Assembly: GCA_032068765.1 (NCBI GenBank)
Contig: DAMBHY010000004.1
Span: 1-64,000 of the forward strand
DNA from: DAMBHY01 sp032068765
Lineage (GTDB): Bacteria > Bacteroidota > Bacteroidia > Bacteroidales > Dysgonomonadaceae
Reading direction: 5' to 3'
Length of the DNA stretch: 64,000 nt
The notes under the pieces are model-generated. The model was not told the DNA's origin. It searched no databases and saw nothing but the letters and a program-made list of their open reading frames with translations. Numbering within the stretch: the stretch's first letter is position 1; each line of letters begins with the position of its first letter. Position numbers and translations under genes: made by a program. This document shows, one piece after another, positions 50,048-59,739 of this stretch.

Positions 50048-51529
50048 ATGAATTCCAAATCGACAACTCAGCCTTTATATGTTTACAACACATTGTCACG
50101 TACAAAAGAAGAATTTCAACCGTTGAATCCTCCTTTCGTAGGAATGTATGTTTGCGGTCCCACCGTTTATAGCGATGTGCATTTGGGCAATTGTCGTACT
50201 TTCGTTTCTTTCGACTTGATTTATCGGTATCTGCTTCATCTTGGATACAAAGTGCGTTACGTGCGAAACATCACCGACGCTGGGCACTTGGAAGGTGACC
50301 GCGATGAGGGCGACGATAAATTCGCTAAGAAAGCCAAACTGGAACAATTGGAACCCATGGAAATTGTACAAAAATACACTTTGGGATTTCATGAAGTTTT
50401 GCGAATTTTCAACACACTCCCCCCAAGTATAGAACCAACGGCTACCGGTCACATTATTGAGCAAATTGAGATGGTGAAGGAAATTTTGAAAAGCGGCTAC
50501 GCTTACGAAATTGACGGAACTGTGTATTTTGATGTGGAAAAATATGCTCAATCACACGAGTATGGTACACTAACCAATCGCCGATTGGAAGATCTGCTTG
50601 AAGGAACTCGTGAACTAAGCGGACAAGACCAGAAAAAAGGACGCCTTGACTTTGCATTGTGGATAAAAGCCAAACCAGAAACATTGATGCAGTGGCCGTC
50701 CCCTTGGGGAATGGGATTTCCTGGTTGGCACATAGAATGTTCTGCAATGAGCAGCAAATATCTAGGCAATCAGTTTGATATTCATGGTGGAGGAATGGAT
50801 TTACAAGCGACTCATCATACCAACGAGATTGCACAATCGGAAGCCTGCAACCATACAACTCCGGCAAAATACTGGCTGCATACCAACATGCTTACTGTCA
50901 ATGGCGCGCGCATGTCTAAAACCGCAGGCAACGGATTTCTTCCCAAAGAACTTTTCACAGGAAATCACCCATTACTTGAGCGCGGATATTCACCAATGAC
51001 GGTGCGTTTCTTTATGGCGCAATCACACTATCGCAGTACACTGGATTTCTCCAACGAAGCATTGCAGGCGGCAGAAAAAGGCTACAAAAGGTTAATGGAA
51101 AGCCTGTCAACTTTGGAAAGACTTACTCCAGCCACTACTTCTACTGTTGACATACCCGCTTTACGCGACGCGTGCTACAAAGCGATGAACGACGACTTTA
51201 ACAGTCCCGTACTTATTGCACAACTATTTGATGCTGTACGCATTATTAATTCCATAAATGACAAGAAAGAAACCATTTCGGCACAAGATTTGGAAGATTT
51301 AAAAAAATTGATGCATGACTTCGTTTTTGACGTTTTGGGTTTGATAGATGAAAGTAAAACAGGTGGCAATACGCAAGTTATAAATGGATTGATGGAACTT
51401 ATCCTCGACATGCGTAAATCCGCACGTGAAAACAAAGACTGGTCAACTTCGGATAAAATCCGCGATCATTTGAAAGCATCTGGCGTAGAAATTAAAGATA
51501 CTAAAGAGGGCGTAGAGTGGCGCATTTAA
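50048..51529 (+). CDS. cysS: Cysteinyl-tRNA synthetase
   Basis: A class-I tRNA synthetase (493 residues) that charges tRNA-Cys. The HIGH-equivalent is SDVHLGN near residues 40-46, after the zinc-ligand segment MYVCGPTVY; GWHIECSAM and HGGGMDLQATHHTNE hold the other zinc ligands; the KMSKS-equivalent is ARMSKTAGN. The C-terminal DALR-type helical domain is complete and ends GVEWRI. Cytoplasmic. Followed 63 bases later by yaaA on the same strand. Confidence 0.98.
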   Translation: MNSKSTTQPLYVYNTLSRTKEEFQPLNPPFVGMYVCGPTVYSDVHLGNCRTFVSFDLIYRYLLHLGYKVRYVRNITDAGHLEGDRDEGDDKFAKKAKLEQLEPMEIVQKYTLGFHEVLRIFNTLPPSIEPTATGHIIEQIEMVKEILKSGYAYEIDGTVYFDVEKYAQSHEYGTLTNRRLEDLLEGTRELSGQDQKKGRLDFALWIKAKPETLMQWPSPWGMGFPGWHIECSAMSSKYLGNQFDIHGGGMDLQATHHTNEIAQSEACNHTTPAKYWLHTNMLTVNGARMSKTAGNGFLPKELFTGNHPLLERGYSPMTVRFFMAQSHYRSTLDFSNEALQAAEKGYKRLMESLSTLERLTPATTSTVDIPALRDACYKAMNDDFNSPVLIAQLFDAVRIINSINDKKETISAQDLEDLKKLMHDFVFDVLGLIDESKTGGNTQVINGLMELILDMRKSARENKDWSTSDKIRDHLKASGVEIKDTKEGVEWRI

Positions 51530-51592
51530 TTTTTATAAATGAACTTTCCATGTAATTATTTATTCTATTTATAAAATAAAGAATAGTAGTAT

Positions 51593-52351
51593 ATGGAAAT
51601 AATAATGTCTCCTGCCAAATTAATGGATTTCTCTTCGGAAAAGATTCAGAATTCCAGCAAACCGCTCTTTGAAAGTAAGACAAAAGAACTGATAAACGTT
51701 GCGCAGAAATTATCGGTAAAAGATATTCGGAATGAGATGAAAATCAATCCGAAGATGGCAAAAGATGTTTTTGAGTACTTCCAAACATTTGATGCCAAGG
51801 ATACTCCCTCAAAAGCTGCAGCTTTTGCATATAACGGTATTGCATACAAAGGTTTTGATGCCCGTACACTTTCTGATAAGGAGTTAAAATTTGCGCAGGA
51901 ACATCTCAATATAATTTCAGGTCTTTACGGGATTGTACGTCCACTGGATAAAATCAAACCTTACCGCTTAGAAATTGGCAGAAAGATTATGCCAAAGGAC
52001 TATGAAAGTCTTTATGATTTTTGGGGCGAAACTATTAACCACTATTTATCATCCAAACTAAAAGGAAAAGAAAAGGTGATTATAAATGTAGCTTCAAAAG
52101 AATATAATAAGGTTATGAGGAAGAATCTTCTACCCGCTAATACAAAAGTGATCGAAATGAACTTCCTACAACAACAAAATGATAATCTGAAACAGATAGT
52201 TGTTCACACGAAGAAAGCTCGGGGACTCATGGCAAGGTATATAATACAAAACGAAATTACCAAAGCAGAAGATGTCAGAGGTTTTAACCTAGAGGATTAC
52301 TTTTTTTACCCAAAACTTTCTAACGAAAACCAATGGTATTTTGTAAGATGA
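51593..52351 (+). CDS. yaaA: Peroxide stress protein YaaA
   Basis: A 252-residue YaaA/UPF0246 protein. In E. coli YaaA lowers free iron during peroxide stress and binds DNA. Family features: IIMSPAKLMDF at the start, AAFAYNGIAYKGFDARTLS, ISGLYGIVRPLDKIKPYRLEIG and INVASKEYNKVM. Full length. No catalase or peroxidase gene neighbours it. 52352-52608 downstream holds no gene; only the aroA promoter box is recognisable there. Confidence 0.94.
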   Translation: MEIIMSPAKLMDFSSEKIQNSSKPLFESKTKELINVAQKLSVKDIRNEMKINPKMAKDVFEYFQTFDAKDTPSKAAAFAYNGIAYKGFDARTLSDKELKFAQEHLNIISGLYGIVRPLDKIKPYRLEIGRKIMPKDYESLYDFWGETINHYLSSKLKGKEKVIINVASKEYNKVMRKNLLPANTKVIEMNFLQQQNDNLKQIVVHTKKARGLMARYIIQNEITKAEDVRGFNLEDYFFYPKLSNENQWYFVR

Positions 52352-52571
52352 ATAATGATTTCAAAAATTCTTTTACACAACATCATTGATTATAAACCTG
52401 TTTTTGACAAAAGCAACTAACCATCAAGGAATAAATAAGTTAGAGGGGTAAAAGTGACTTGCTTAACGTTAAGAAAACCTTGCAGAAGGCAAAAGTAATT
52501 TGCATAGGCTAATAAGGTTTAAATTCTGCAAAAACGGGAATACAAGACCTTCAAAACTTAAAATAAAGCAG

Positions 52572-52579
52572 TATATTTG
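52572..52579 (+). promoter_or_regulatory. Putative aroA operon promoter -7 box
   Basis: TATATTTG matches TAnnTTTG and ends 29 bases before the aroA start. Confidence 0.55.
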
Positions 52580-52608
52580 TAATACTCAATAAAAATTTCA
52601 AATAGGGT

Positions 52609-53835
52609 ATGCGCTATAGTATAACAGCCCCTACATCCATATACACAACCATACAATTACCGGCCTCAAAAAGTATCAGCAACAGACTGCTGATATTAAA
52701 CGCGTTGAGCAAGAGTCCCTACTCGATTGAGAATCTCTCGGATTGTGAAGACACGCGTGTAATTGTGGATGCATTCGAAAACGAAAGCAATATTTTCGAC
52801 ATGAAAGGTTCGGGAACAGCCATGCGTTTTATGACTGCGTTACTAGCATCAACCGAAGGAGAATGGATAATTAAAGGGAATGAGCGCATGCACAACCGCC
52901 CTATAGATCCGCTCGTGAAAGTGCTCCGCGCTTTAGGAGCAGAGGTTACCTACCTTGAGAAAGAAGGCTTTCCTCCTTTAAAATTGAAAGGAAGAAAACT
53001 AAAAGGCGGTGAAATATATCTTGCAGGAAATATCAGTTCGCAGTTTGCATCAGCTTTGTTGATGGTAGCACCTATCATGGAAAAAGAACTGATAATTCAT
53101 CTTGAGAATGAAGTTATTTCCAAACCATACATCCATCTTACATTAGGATTGATGCAGGAATATGGAATCAAATTTTTTTGGGAAGATAAAGAAATACGAA
53201 TAAAGCCTCAGCAATATATTCCCAAGAAAATGAAAGTGGAAGGCGACTGGACTTCTGCCTCTTATTGGTATTCTATGGCATCTTTAGCCAAACAAGCGGA
53301 AATAAAACTCTTGGGATTGCAGGAAAAAAGTCTGCAAGGCGACTGCCTTCTAGTAAATCTTTTTTCAGAATTAGGTATCAGCACTGAGTTTGTAAATGAT
53401 GGAGTTATCCTCAGAAAAACAGATGCTTTGCCAAAGAAACTTTTTCACAATTTTGTAAATGAACCCGATTTGGCTCAAACATTCGTTGTGTTGAGCTGCT
53501 TAAAGAATATACCTTTTATATTTTCAGGAGTGCAGAGTCTTAAAATTAAAGAATGCAATCGAATAAAAGCGCTTCAAGACGAATGCAGAAAATTAGGTTA
53601 CGAACTGGAAGCTGATGAAAACGGATTGATGGAATGGAACGGAAATAAAATAATCCCGAGTACTGAACCGATTATCAAAACTTATGACGATCACCGCATG
53701 GCAATGGCTTTTACTCCCGCTTGCCAATGTTTGGATCATATTGAAATAGAAAATCCTGAAGTTGTAAATAAATCCTACCCAAATTTTTGGAAAGATATAC
53801 AATCCGCAGGGTTTACAATCAAAGAAATTTTATAA
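52609..53835 (+). CDS. aroA: 3-phosphoshikimate 1-carboxyvinyltransferase (EPSP synthase)
   Basis: EPSP synthase joins shikimate 3-phosphate and PEP in aromatic amino-acid synthesis. At 408 residues it is slightly shorter than the E. coli enzyme (427), as usual in Bacteroidales. Motifs: LPASKSISNRLLILNAL, GSGTAMRFMTALLA, NERMHNRPIDPLVKVLRALGAEV, and TYDDHRMAMAF near the end. The segment SSQFASALLMVAP corresponds to the S3P-binding loop. First gene of a compact run: 3 bases to the next gene. Cytoplasmic. Confidence 0.96.
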   Translation: MRYSITAPTSIYTTIQLPASKSISNRLLILNALSKSPYSIENLSDCEDTRVIVDAFENESNIFDMKGSGTAMRFMTALLASTEGEWIIKGNERMHNRPIDPLVKVLRALGAEVTYLEKEGFPPLKLKGRKLKGGEIYLAGNISSQFASALLMVAPIMEKELIIHLENEVISKPYIHLTLGLMQEYGIKFFWEDKEIRIKPQQYIPKKMKVEGDWTSASYWYSMASLAKQAEIKLLGLQEKSLQGDCLLVNLFSELGISTEFVNDGVILRKTDALPKKLFHNFVNEPDLAQTFVVLSCLKNIPFIFSGVQSLKIKECNRIKALQDECRKLGYELEADENGLMEWNGNKIIPSTEPIIKTYDDHRMAMAFTPACQCLDHIEIENPEVVNKSYPNFWKDIQSAGFTIKEIL

Positions 53836-53838
53836 AAC

Positions 53839-54267
53839 ATGACAACGCTATATATATTTTTAGGTATTATTGTCTTTTTTGTCATAGGATTGACATTATG
53901 GAATAAATCTCAACGTAAACTTGGAAATACAGAAGAACGTGCACCATCAGAACCAGAGATAAATATAGGTTCGGGGTGTTGTGGACAACATGAAGTATGC
54001 GAACGCGACAGTCTTATCGCCGCTTTCAGCGCAACTCCCGAATATTTTGATGATGAAGAATTGGACGCTTATAGCGGAACCGATGCGGATAATTATACCG
54101 AGAACCAAGTGGAAGAATTTCGTCAAATATTTTATACTCTCCTAAATGAAGACAAACCAAAATGGGTTCGCAGTCTGCAACAACGCAATATAGAAGTCCC
54201 CAATCAATTAAAGGATGAAATTTTGATGATTATAAACGACCTGCGTCAACAAAAAATGCATTCATGA
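53839..54267 (+). CDS. Small membrane-anchored Cys-containing protein, unknown function
   Basis: A 142-residue protein with one N-terminal membrane segment (LYIFLGIIVFFVIGLTLW) and a soluble part. Following the anchor is GSGCCGQHEVCERDSL, three cysteines and a histidine that could bind metal or form disulfides. The rest is acidic and helical (PEYFDDEELDAYSG..., VEEFRQIFYTLLNED). I do not recognise a characterised family, though I recall similar proteins between aroA and a zinc-type permease in Bacteroidales. It overlaps the znuB start by 4 bases, so translation is coupled, and a link to the transporter is plausible. Confidence 0.8.
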   Translation: MTTLYIFLGIIVFFVIGLTLWNKSQRKLGNTEERAPSEPEINIGSGCCGQHEVCERDSLIAAFSATPEYFDDEELDAYSGTDADNYTENQVEEFRQIFYTLLNEDKPKWVRSLQQRNIEVPNQLKDEILMIINDLRQQKMHS

Positions 54268-55088
54268 ATTTCCTGGAGCTGTTAGATTACACATTTTTCC
54301 GAAATGCTCTAATCGGCAGTTTCTTCGCCAGCATCTGCGCGGGAATTATCGGCACCTATATCGTTACACGACGTTTCGTTTTTATCAGTGGTGGCCTGAC
54401 ACACGCATCGCTTGGAGGATTAGGAATGGGCTTCTTTTTCGGCATCAACCCCATTTTTTCGGCTGCTTTGTTTTCCATATTTTCCGCTTTAGGAATCAAA
54501 TGGCTTACCGACAAGCACGACGTTAGAGAAGACTCGGCAATTGCAGTATTTTGGTCGATGGGAATGGCTTTGGGGATTATTCTTACTTTTTTAACTCCCG
54601 GATACGCGCCCAACCTGTCGGAATATCTTTTTGGGAATATTCTAACCATTACCGAAAGGGATATATATTTATTCATCGCCTTAACAGCAGCACTGATAAT
54701 TTTCTTTATAGCATTTTACCGCGCTATCATATCTGTATCATTTGATTTGATGTTTGCAAAAACCCGCCATGTTCCTACCCAATTTATAGAATATATGATG
54801 ATGTTTTTCATAGCTGTCACCATTGTTTTGAGCATTCGATTGGTAGGAATAGTTTTGTTGCTTTCTCTCATCACCGTTCCACAAATGACAGCCAATCTTT
54901 TTACTGTAAATTATGGAAAAATAATTGTCTTATCTTCAGCGTTATGCTTTTTAGGATGTGTAACGGGACTTGTTTTATCTTATTTTCTGAATGTTCCCAG
55001 CGGCGCATTTATCATATTTGTCTTAATTCTTTTCTATATTATTGGAAAAATAATAAAATCTGTAAAACAAGTCTACATTAAAAATTAA
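54264..55088 (+). CDS. Zinc/manganese-type ABC transporter permease (ZnuB/MntB family)
   Basis: A 274-residue ABC-3 family permease with about eight membrane segments. Recognisable parts are GSFFASICAGIIGTYIVTRRFVFISGGLTHASLGGLGM near the N-terminus and VRLVGIVLLLSLITVPQMTANL-type sequence (residues about 185-215). Such permeases work with a ZnuA/MntA binding lipoprotein and a ZnuC ATPase; neither is in this window, so the ATPase and binding protein must lie elsewhere. The metal cannot be assigned. The gene overlaps the previous one by 4 bases and is 1 base from rdgB. Confidence 0.92.
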   Translation: MNFLELLDYTFFRNALIGSFFASICAGIIGTYIVTRRFVFISGGLTHASLGGLGMGFFFGINPIFSAALFSIFSALGIKWLTDKHDVREDSAIAVFWSMGMALGIILTFLTPGYAPNLSEYLFGNILTITERDIYLFIALTAALIIFFIAFYRAIISVSFDLMFAKTRHVPTQFIEYMMMFFIAVTIVLSIRLVGIVLLLSLITVPQMTANLFTVNYGKIIVLSSALCFLGCVTGLVLSYFLNVPSGAFIIFVLILFYIIGKIIKSVKQVYIKN

Positions 55089-55089
55089 G

Positions 55090-55680
55090 ATGAAATTAGT
55101 ATTCGCAACAAACAACGCACACAAACTTGATGAAATCCGCAAGATTGTCGGAGAGAATATAGAAATATTAAGTTTGAACGATATTAACTGCCATGCAGAC
55201 ATTCCCGAAACAGGAAATACATTAGATGCTAATGCATTTATAAAAGCCAAATATGTGAAAGACAATTTTAGGCTGGATTGTTTTGCAGATGATACGGGAC
55301 TGGAGGTAGAAGCTTTGAATGGTGCGCCTGGCGTATATTCTGCCCGATACGCCGGAGAAGGTTGTAATCCTCAAAACAATATGCGTAAGCTTCTTGAAGA
55401 AATGAAAGACGCTACTAATAGAAAAGCAGCTTTCAGAACAGTTATAGCATTAATATTAGGAGACAAAACCTATTATTTTGAAGGAAAAGTAGAAGGCCGC
55501 ATTATTGAAGAAAAACGCGGCGAACATGGATTTGGTTATGACCCCATTTTTATACCCGATGGATATGACAAAACATATGCGGAATTAGGTGATGAAATAA
55601 AAAACACCATCAGCCACCGCGCATTGGCTACACAAAAGTTATTGAAGTTTCTTAAAGATTATAAATACGAGAACATCTAA
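55090..55680 (+). CDS. rdgB: XTP/dITP pyrophosphatase (RdgB/HAM1)
   Basis: A 196-residue house-cleaning enzyme that hydrolyses dITP and XTP to monophosphates. Motifs: LVFATNNAHKLDEI at the start, FADDTGLEVEALNGAPGVYSARYAG, and the closing GFGYDPIFIPDGYDKTYAEL with SHRALA. Full length; cytoplasmic. It starts 1 base after the permease stop and ends the aroA-led run. Confidence 0.97.
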   Translation: MKLVFATNNAHKLDEIRKIVGENIEILSLNDINCHADIPETGNTLDANAFIKAKYVKDNFRLDCFADDTGLEVEALNGAPGVYSARYAGEGCNPQNNMRKLLEEMKDATNRKAAFRTVIALILGDKTYYFEGKVEGRIIEEKRGEHGFGYDPIFIPDGYDKTYAELGDEIKNTISHRALATQKLLKFLKDYKYENI

Positions 55681-55701
55681 AATATCTAATAACTAACACA
55701 A

Positions 55702-56424
55702 CTAACGACTAAAAATCTTATGTAAGAACTCTTCCATAGAATCCCACAGGGTTTTTACCTCTTCGTGTTTTAGGTGCTTGTGTTCGTGTATGTGCGACAT
55801 TATCTCGGTAGCTAATTCTGAAGGATTTTCTAAAAAGGGATGAATCTCTCTGTAAGACTCCATAAACTTCATCATCTCTTCATCAGTCATGATTTTTTCG
55901 GATTCTCCATCATGATGAACATTGATAAGTTCACTAATATTTTCCAACAAAATCTTTATGTGCTCAATATACATCCCTGTAATAACTGAAATTTCGCGTA
56001 TTTCAAGTTTTTGCAAATATCTGAGAACGAAAATATTCCGAACGGGAGCTTCCATTTCAGCAGTCAGATTTCTTAACTTCTCGCCTAAGACTGCATTTGC
56101 TCCGTCAATCTGTTTCTGAGGTTCTATTGTGGGTATATGGGTAGCCATAATACGTGCAGAATCATGTATTTCTTTCAGACCTACATAACTTGCAATTTTA
56201 TAAACCCATGTGTCAAAATTAAATGATTGGTCATAGATTGGAATTTGATTCCATATTCTCACGAACGTATCTGTTACCACTTTACGAGCTTCTTTATCAT
56301 AAGTGAGAAAACGAAAAGCATATCCGTACACTATATTTTGAGCATATTTTACAAGATTTTCATAGGCATTTCTGTCACCTTGCTTGCTAAAGAAAATCCA
56401 CTTACTAATTTCGGGATTATTCAT
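55702..56424 (-). CDS. Sigma-70-like (ECF-type) protein with C-terminal extension
   Basis: A 240-residue protein. Residues about 5-75 fit sigma region 2 (AYENLVKYAQNIVYGYAFRFL, then TFVRIWNQIPIYDQSFNFDTWVYKIA), and about 105-155 fit a weakened region 4 (EAPVRNIFVLRYLQKLEIREISVITGMYIEHIKILL). The last 75 residues exceed normal ECF length and are rich in Glu, His and Met (MTDEEMMKFMESYREIHPFL, IMSHIHEHKHLKHEEVK). This looks like a fused or read-through anti-sigma-type N-terminus, or a sensing tail. No separate anti-sigma gene is adjacent. Target promoters unknown. Confidence 0.78.
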   Translation of the reverse strand: MNNPEISKWIFFSKQGDRNAYENLVKYAQNIVYGYAFRFLTYDKEARKVVTDTFVRIWNQIPIYDQSFNFDTWVYKIASYVGLKEIHDSARIMATHIPTIEPQKQIDGANAVLGEKLRNLTAEMEAPVRNIFVLRYLQKLEIREISVITGMYIEHIKILLENISELINVHHDGESEKIMTDEEMMKFMESYREIHPFLENPSELATEIMSHIHEHKHLKHEEVKTLWDSMEEFLHKIFSR

Positions 56425-56504
56425 AAATGGAAATAAAATTAAAAATTAATAACCGATAAATAAAAACAACCTTTTTGATTAAAGCATCAAAATTAGAATA
56501 ATTT

Positions 56505-58517
56505 TTAGAATCGCAAAATTATTCTTTCACCAAGAAATTTTGAAATTTCTTTTTTTAACTGTTGAAGGCTGTTCAATCTCTTCAACAAGTCTTCCATCTC
56601 AGAATCATCAGCAGTCTTCATCTGTTTTTTCACCTCATTAATATGATGTAGGATATGCCTATTTTTCAGTTCTGTTGTTGCTTTAACAACAAGTGACTCC
56701 AGCAGATTTTCTTCTAACAATTGGGAATTTTTATCATCCAAACTGTTTCCAGTGCTCTTGGCGTGAATTTTACTGAGCTGGTAGCGGTCACTCATCATAT
56801 CAGATGCAATTTTACTAAATTCTGGATTGGGATGAGATATAAAATATCGTGATGGATTGAAATTTTCATCCTCCATTTGTTTCACTGCTTCATCGTACAT
56901 TTTTCGGTATGTTTCATTTGTAAATACGATATTATCCCTTTCCAAATCAAATCGAATAACATCTAATACCGAAGGACCAATTTCAGAAACTTCTTTTACC
57001 TTCTCAGTAACGCCTTTTTCTATGACATCTCTACTTGTATACCGCACATACAGTGGCGTCATGCCATAACGTATGATATACCGGAGAACTTCTTTTTCGA
57101 ATTTCCAAAAGTTGGATTCGGAAGTTGTAGATTTTGAAATTTCTGGAATTGATTGTTCTAGAAGCTGATATTTTCCATTGTCACTTGTGTTAGCATCTTT
57201 CTTTTTATCATAATTTTTAATGCGGATTTTATTTACTTCCCGCATCAAAACCGTTTCATTTACATCTAGTATATTCGCACAATCCTGAATGTAAACCGCA
57301 CGGTTTATATTATTGGGGATGATAGCGATACTATCGACAATATCTTTAATCAATGCTGCACGTTTCAAAGGATCGTCACCGCTTTCGTTCAATAAAAGTT
57401 GTGTCTTAAATCTAATAAAATCTGTTTCGTGAGCAGCGATGTATTTTGTAAAATCTTCTGCATTTTGTTTCTTCGCAAAAGAATCTGGGTCTTCCCCTTC
57501 GGGCAGTAATACGACTTTTACGTTCATCCCATCTTCAAGTAGCAAATCTATTCCTCGAAGAGCCGCTTTAATTCCTGCCGCATCACCATCATACAGCACC
57601 GTAATATTTTCGGAAAAACGGTGAATCATACGGATTTGCCCATGCGTAAGTGCCGTTCCTGAAGAAGCAACTACATTCTCTATACCCGCCTGATGCATGG
57701 AAATTACATCGGTATATCCTTCCACTAAAAAGCATTTGTCAGCCTTAACAATGGCACTTTTTGCAAAAAATATTCCGTATAGTTCATTGCTTTTGGAATA
57801 TATTTCGCTCTCGGGAGAATTGATATATTTTCCTGTATTTTCTGCTTTTTTCAGTATTCTTCCCCCAAAAGCCACAACTTTGCCAGAAAGTGTATGAATA
57901 GGAAACATAACACGACCACGAAACCTGTCAATTATTCCGCGCTGGGCGTTAATGATGGAAAGACCTGTTTTTTCTAAAAAGTTTTCTTTAAAACCTGATT
58001 TTTGAGCTTCGCGGGAAAAAGCATCTTTTTCTTCCAAACTATAACCCAGACGAAATTTCTTAATGATATCATCGCGAAAACCACGTTCTCGAAAATACGA
58101 CAATCCTACAGAACGACCTTCTGTATTTTCATGAAGGTTCTTTTCAAAATAATTAACTGCAAAATCATTCACAATAAATAAACTGTCACGAATACTTTGC
58201 TCTTCTTTTTCTTCGTTTGTCAGTTCTTTTTCAACTACTTCAATATGATATTTCTTAGCAAGTTGTTTTAAAGCATCGACATAAGATAGCTGCTCGTGCT
58301 TCATGATGAAATGAACAGGCGAACCGCCTTCTCCGCATGCAAAGCATTTACAAATATTTTTAGAAGGAGACACATAGAAGGATGGTGTGCGGTCGTCATG
58401 AAAAGGACATAACCCCACATAATTCACGCCTCTTTTTCGGAGAGTAATAAAGTCGGATACCACGTCTACAATTTGTGCCGCATCCTGAATTTTGTTGATA
58501 GTAATCTGGTCAATCAT
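56505..58517 (-). CDS. dnaG: DNA primase
   Basis: DnaG (670 residues) makes RNA primers for replication. The N-terminal CHC2 zinc finger has Cys37 and His40 (LCPFHDDRTPSF) with Cys58 and Cys61 (CFACGEGG). The catalytic core shows GRVMFPIHTLSGKVVAFGGRIL and the TOPRIM segment CFLVEGYTDVISMHQAGIENVVASSGTAL with VLYDGDAAGIKA. The C-terminal region, which contacts the helicase DnaB, is divergent as usual. Cytoplasmic. Upstream of the sigma-like gene on the same strand with 80 bases between. Confidence 0.97.
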   Translation of the reverse strand: MIDQITINKIQDAAQIVDVVSDFITLRKRGVNYVGLCPFHDDRTPSFYVSPSKNICKCFACGEGGSPVHFIMKHEQLSYVDALKQLAKKYHIEVVEKELTNEEKEEQSIRDSLFIVNDFAVNYFEKNLHENTEGRSVGLSYFRERGFRDDIIKKFRLGYSLEEKDAFSREAQKSGFKENFLEKTGLSIINAQRGIIDRFRGRVMFPIHTLSGKVVAFGGRILKKAENTGKYINSPESEIYSKSNELYGIFFAKSAIVKADKCFLVEGYTDVISMHQAGIENVVASSGTALTHGQIRMIHRFSENITVLYDGDAAGIKAALRGIDLLLEDGMNVKVVLLPEGEDPDSFAKKQNAEDFTKYIAAHETDFIRFKTQLLLNESGDDPLKRAALIKDIVDSIAIIPNNINRAVYIQDCANILDVNETVLMREVNKIRIKNYDKKKDANTSDNGKYQLLEQSIPEISKSTTSESNFWKFEKEVLRYIIRYGMTPLYVRYTSRDVIEKGVTEKVKEVSEIGPSVLDVIRFDLERDNIVFTNETYRKMYDEAVKQMEDENFNPSRYFISHPNPEFSKIASDMMSDRYQLSKIHAKSTGNSLDDKNSQLLEENLLESLVVKATTELKNRHILHHINEVKKQMKTADDSEMEDLLKRLNSLQQLKKEISKFLGERIILRF

Positions 58518-58578
58518 TTACAATTGCGAAATTAGTGATTTATCCGGTTAAAATTTCGATAAGTTGCAAAATAAATAC

Positions 58579-58586
58579 TACATTTG
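58579..58586 (+). promoter_or_regulatory. Putative ilvE promoter -7 box
   Basis: TACATTTG matches TAnnTTTG and ends 45 bases before the ilvE start; a TTTC at 58554-58557 is 21 bases upstream, near the -33 position. Confidence 0.6.
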
Positions 58587-58631
58587 TGATACTAATCTAA
58601 GCAATTTATAATTAACCACAAAAGAACTAAA

Positions 58632-59654
58632 ATGGAAACTATTAACTGGTCGGATTTGTCTTTTTCATATATGAAAACCGACTATAATGTACGCTCTTAT
58701 TACAAAAACGGACAATGGTCTGAACCTGAACTTGAAACTTCAGAGTATATCAACCTGCACATGGCTGCTACAGCTTTGCACTATGGTCAGGAAGCTTTTG
58801 AAGGAATGAAAGCATTCATGGGTAAAGATGGAAAAGTACGCGTATTCCGAATGCGCGAAAACGCACTTCGTATGCAACGCTCTTGTCAGGGTATCGCAAT
58901 GGCTGAACTTCCTGTCGAAACATTCGAAAAAATGGTCACTATGGCGGTACAAAAGAATGCTAGATTCATTCCTCCTTACGGAACCGGTGCTTCTTTATAC
59001 ATCCGCCCTGTTTTATTTGGAACTGAAGCTCGCGTGGGTGTAAAACCTGCTAAAGAATACGCTTTCATCGTATTTGTAACTCCTGTAGGACCATACTTTA
59101 AAGGCGGTTTCAAAACCTCTCCTTATGTGGTGATGCGCGACTATGACCGTGCTGCTCCTCTCGGAACAGGTACTTACAAAGTAGGTGGAAACTATGCGGC
59201 CAGCCTTGTAGCAGGTGAAAAAGCTCACGATTTAGGTTACTCAGCAGTATTCTATCTTGACGCTAAAGAAAAGAAATATATTGACGAATGTGGTGCTGCA
59301 AACTTTTTTGGTATCAAAAACAATACTTACATCACTCCTGAGTCAACTTCTATTCTTCCTTCTATCACAAACAAAAGTTTGATGCAGTTAGCAGAAGATT
59401 TAGGCATGAAAGTTGAACGTCGTCATGTTCCAATCGAAGAATTAGCAGAATTCGAAGAAGCAGGAGCTTGTGGAACTGCAGCTGTAATCAGCCCAATCGA
59501 ACGTATCGATGACCTTGAACAAAACAAAACTTACAAAATATCAAAAGACGGAGAACCTGGTCCTTGGTCAACAAAATTGTATAACAAACTTCGTGGTATC
59601 CAATATGGTGAAGAACCAGACACTCACAACTGGAATACTATTATTGAAATTTGA
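58632..59654 (+). CDS. ilvE: Branched-chain amino-acid aminotransferase
   Basis: A fold-type IV PLP transaminase of 340 residues that interconverts Leu, Ile and Val and their keto acids. Features: ALHYGQEAFEGMKAFMGKDGKVRVFRMRENALRMQRS, SLYIRPVLFG, the cofactor Lys183 in YKVGGNYAASL, and the phosphate-binding ECGAANFFGI. The length and EAGACGTAAVISPI segment fit the eukaryote-like BCAT subgroup common in Bacteroidota. Monocistronic with promoter and terminator. Cytoplasmic. Confidence 0.96.
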   Translation: METINWSDLSFSYMKTDYNVRSYYKNGQWSEPELETSEYINLHMAATALHYGQEAFEGMKAFMGKDGKVRVFRMRENALRMQRSCQGIAMAELPVETFEKMVTMAVQKNARFIPPYGTGASLYIRPVLFGTEARVGVKPAKEYAFIVFVTPVGPYFKGGFKTSPYVVMRDYDRAAPLGTGTYKVGGNYAASLVAGEKAHDLGYSAVFYLDAKEKKYIDECGAANFFGIKNNTYITPESTSILPSITNKSLMQLAEDLGMKVERRHVPIEELAEFEEAGACGTAAVISPIERIDDLEQNKTYKISKDGEPGPWSTKLYNKLRGIQYGEEPDTHNWNTIIEI

Positions 59655-59681
59655 TAAGTAATAAACAAAGCTTACATATAT

Positions 59682-59718
59682 GGAAAGTAGCGGAAACATT
59701 TTCGCTACTTTCTTTTTT
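59682..59718 (+). terminator. ilvE terminator
   Basis: GAAAGTAGCG pairs with CGCTACTTTC and is followed by a T run. Confidence 0.9.
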
Positions 59719-59739
59719 ACAATTATTGGGAAGTGGTAA

